DNA of 5,874 bases from Desulfonema limicola (GTDB lineage: Bacteria; Desulfobacterota; Desulfobacteria; Desulfobacterales; Desulfosalsimonadaceae), in assembly GCA_020722245.1 (NCBI GenBank), contig DYLE01000154.1:1-5874 (forward strand), given 5' to 3'. Below the pieces are notes generated by a model. It was not told the DNA's origin. It worked only from the letters and a program-made list of their open reading frames with translations, and searched no databases. The translations under genes and the position numbers were made by a program. Below are positions 5,603 to 5,874 of the stretch, piece after piece (the stretch's first letter is position 1; each line of letters begins with the position of its first letter).

Positions 5603-5872
5603 ATGCAGGTGTATACATATTCCGAGGCCCTGCAAAAACTTGCCCGGGTCCTTGACCAGGCGGAAATCACAGGCAAGGTTTTAATCCGGAGAAAAGACGG
5701 AAGAACCTTTTCCCTGGTTCCTGAAAAGGTGGCTTCCTCCCCTCTGGATATTCCGACAATTAAAGCGAAAATAACGACGCAGCAGATTGTGGATACGATT
5801 CGAGAGGGACGAGAGAAGAGGGACGGTCATGGATGTGCGGCCGGGCAAGGTCGTGTAATCCAGCGGGTGTGA
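5603..5872 (+). CDS. Phd/YefM-type antitoxin of the PIN toxin
   Basis: This 89-residue protein is the likely antitoxin. The N-terminal part (MQVYTYSEALQKLARVLDQA, then GKVLIRRKDGRTFSLVPE) matches the Phd/YefM pattern: a short strand, a helix with the conserved A/L-x-x-L spacing, and a beta-hairpin with an arginine-rich turn, which dimerises and binds operator DNA. The C-terminal part (SSPLDIPTIKAKITTQQIVDTIREGREK) is the flexible stretch expected to wrap around the toxin. It begins one base after the toxin stop with GGAGG in place. The last 15 or so residues (after EKRD: GHGCAAGQGRVIQRV) look unlike the expected ending near REGR-E and could be a read-on tail after loss of an earlier stop. Its stop is two bases from the window edge, so what follows is unknown. 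Confidence 0.82.
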   Translation: MQVYTYSEALQKLARVLDQAEITGKVLIRRKDGRTFSLVPEKVASSPLDIPTIKAKITTQQIVDTIREGREKRDGHGCAAGQGRVIQRV

Positions 5873-5874
5873 AG

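Overview
The window looks like chromosomal DNA of a moderately GC-rich Gram-negative bacterium, most likely a Desulfobacterota (deltaproteobacterial) species. This is inferred from the large bacterial Ig-like (Big_1/invasin-type) repeat protein, the style of the toxin-antitoxin genes and the GGGGACG-type intergenic elements. No taxonomic marker gene is present, so the placement is tentative.

Layout: (1) Positions 1-3719, plus strand, are the 3' part of one very large gene for an extracellular Ig-like repeat protein. The window opens inside a repeat, so the N-terminus, signal peptide and start codon lie upstream. Four clear Big_1-type repeats (about 123-1416) are followed by more divergent Ig-like domains, an inserted YYVWY-type module (2661-2996), and a terminal Ig-like domain carrying a Ca-binding-like acidic insert (about 3180-3476). 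(2) Positions 3742-3780 hold a strong GC-rich hairpin that probably ends this transcript. (3) Positions 3781-3967 are noncoding, with small palindromes and a GGGGACG element. (4) Positions 3968-4869, minus strand, hold a two-gene module: a 74-aa small protein (candidate antitoxin or partner) followed, with a 14-bp overlap, by a broken nucleotidyltransferase of AbiEii/AbiGii toxin type. The toxin gene carries a one-base frameshift and a premature TGA. (5) Positions 4870-5150 are noncoding, with another GGGGACG element, a 16-bp tandem repeat, an 8-bp tandem repeat and a possible short coding remnant. (6) Positions 5152-5872, plus strand, are a complete type II toxin-antitoxin operon: a good sigma70-like promoter overlapped by inverted repeats, a VapC-like PIN-domain toxin with all four acidic residues, and a Phd/YefM-type antitoxin. 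The toxin comes first, the reverse of the usual order.

How they fit together: the surface-protein gene appears complete at its 3' end and separately terminated. Downstream is a more AT-rich accessory stretch in which one toxin-antitoxin-like module is decaying (toxin dead, partner intact) and a second appears intact. I see no clearly new system. The most informative points are the precisely locatable toxin-inactivating lesions, the reversed VapC/Phd-type operon with its candidate operator, and the modular architecture of the Ig-like protein.
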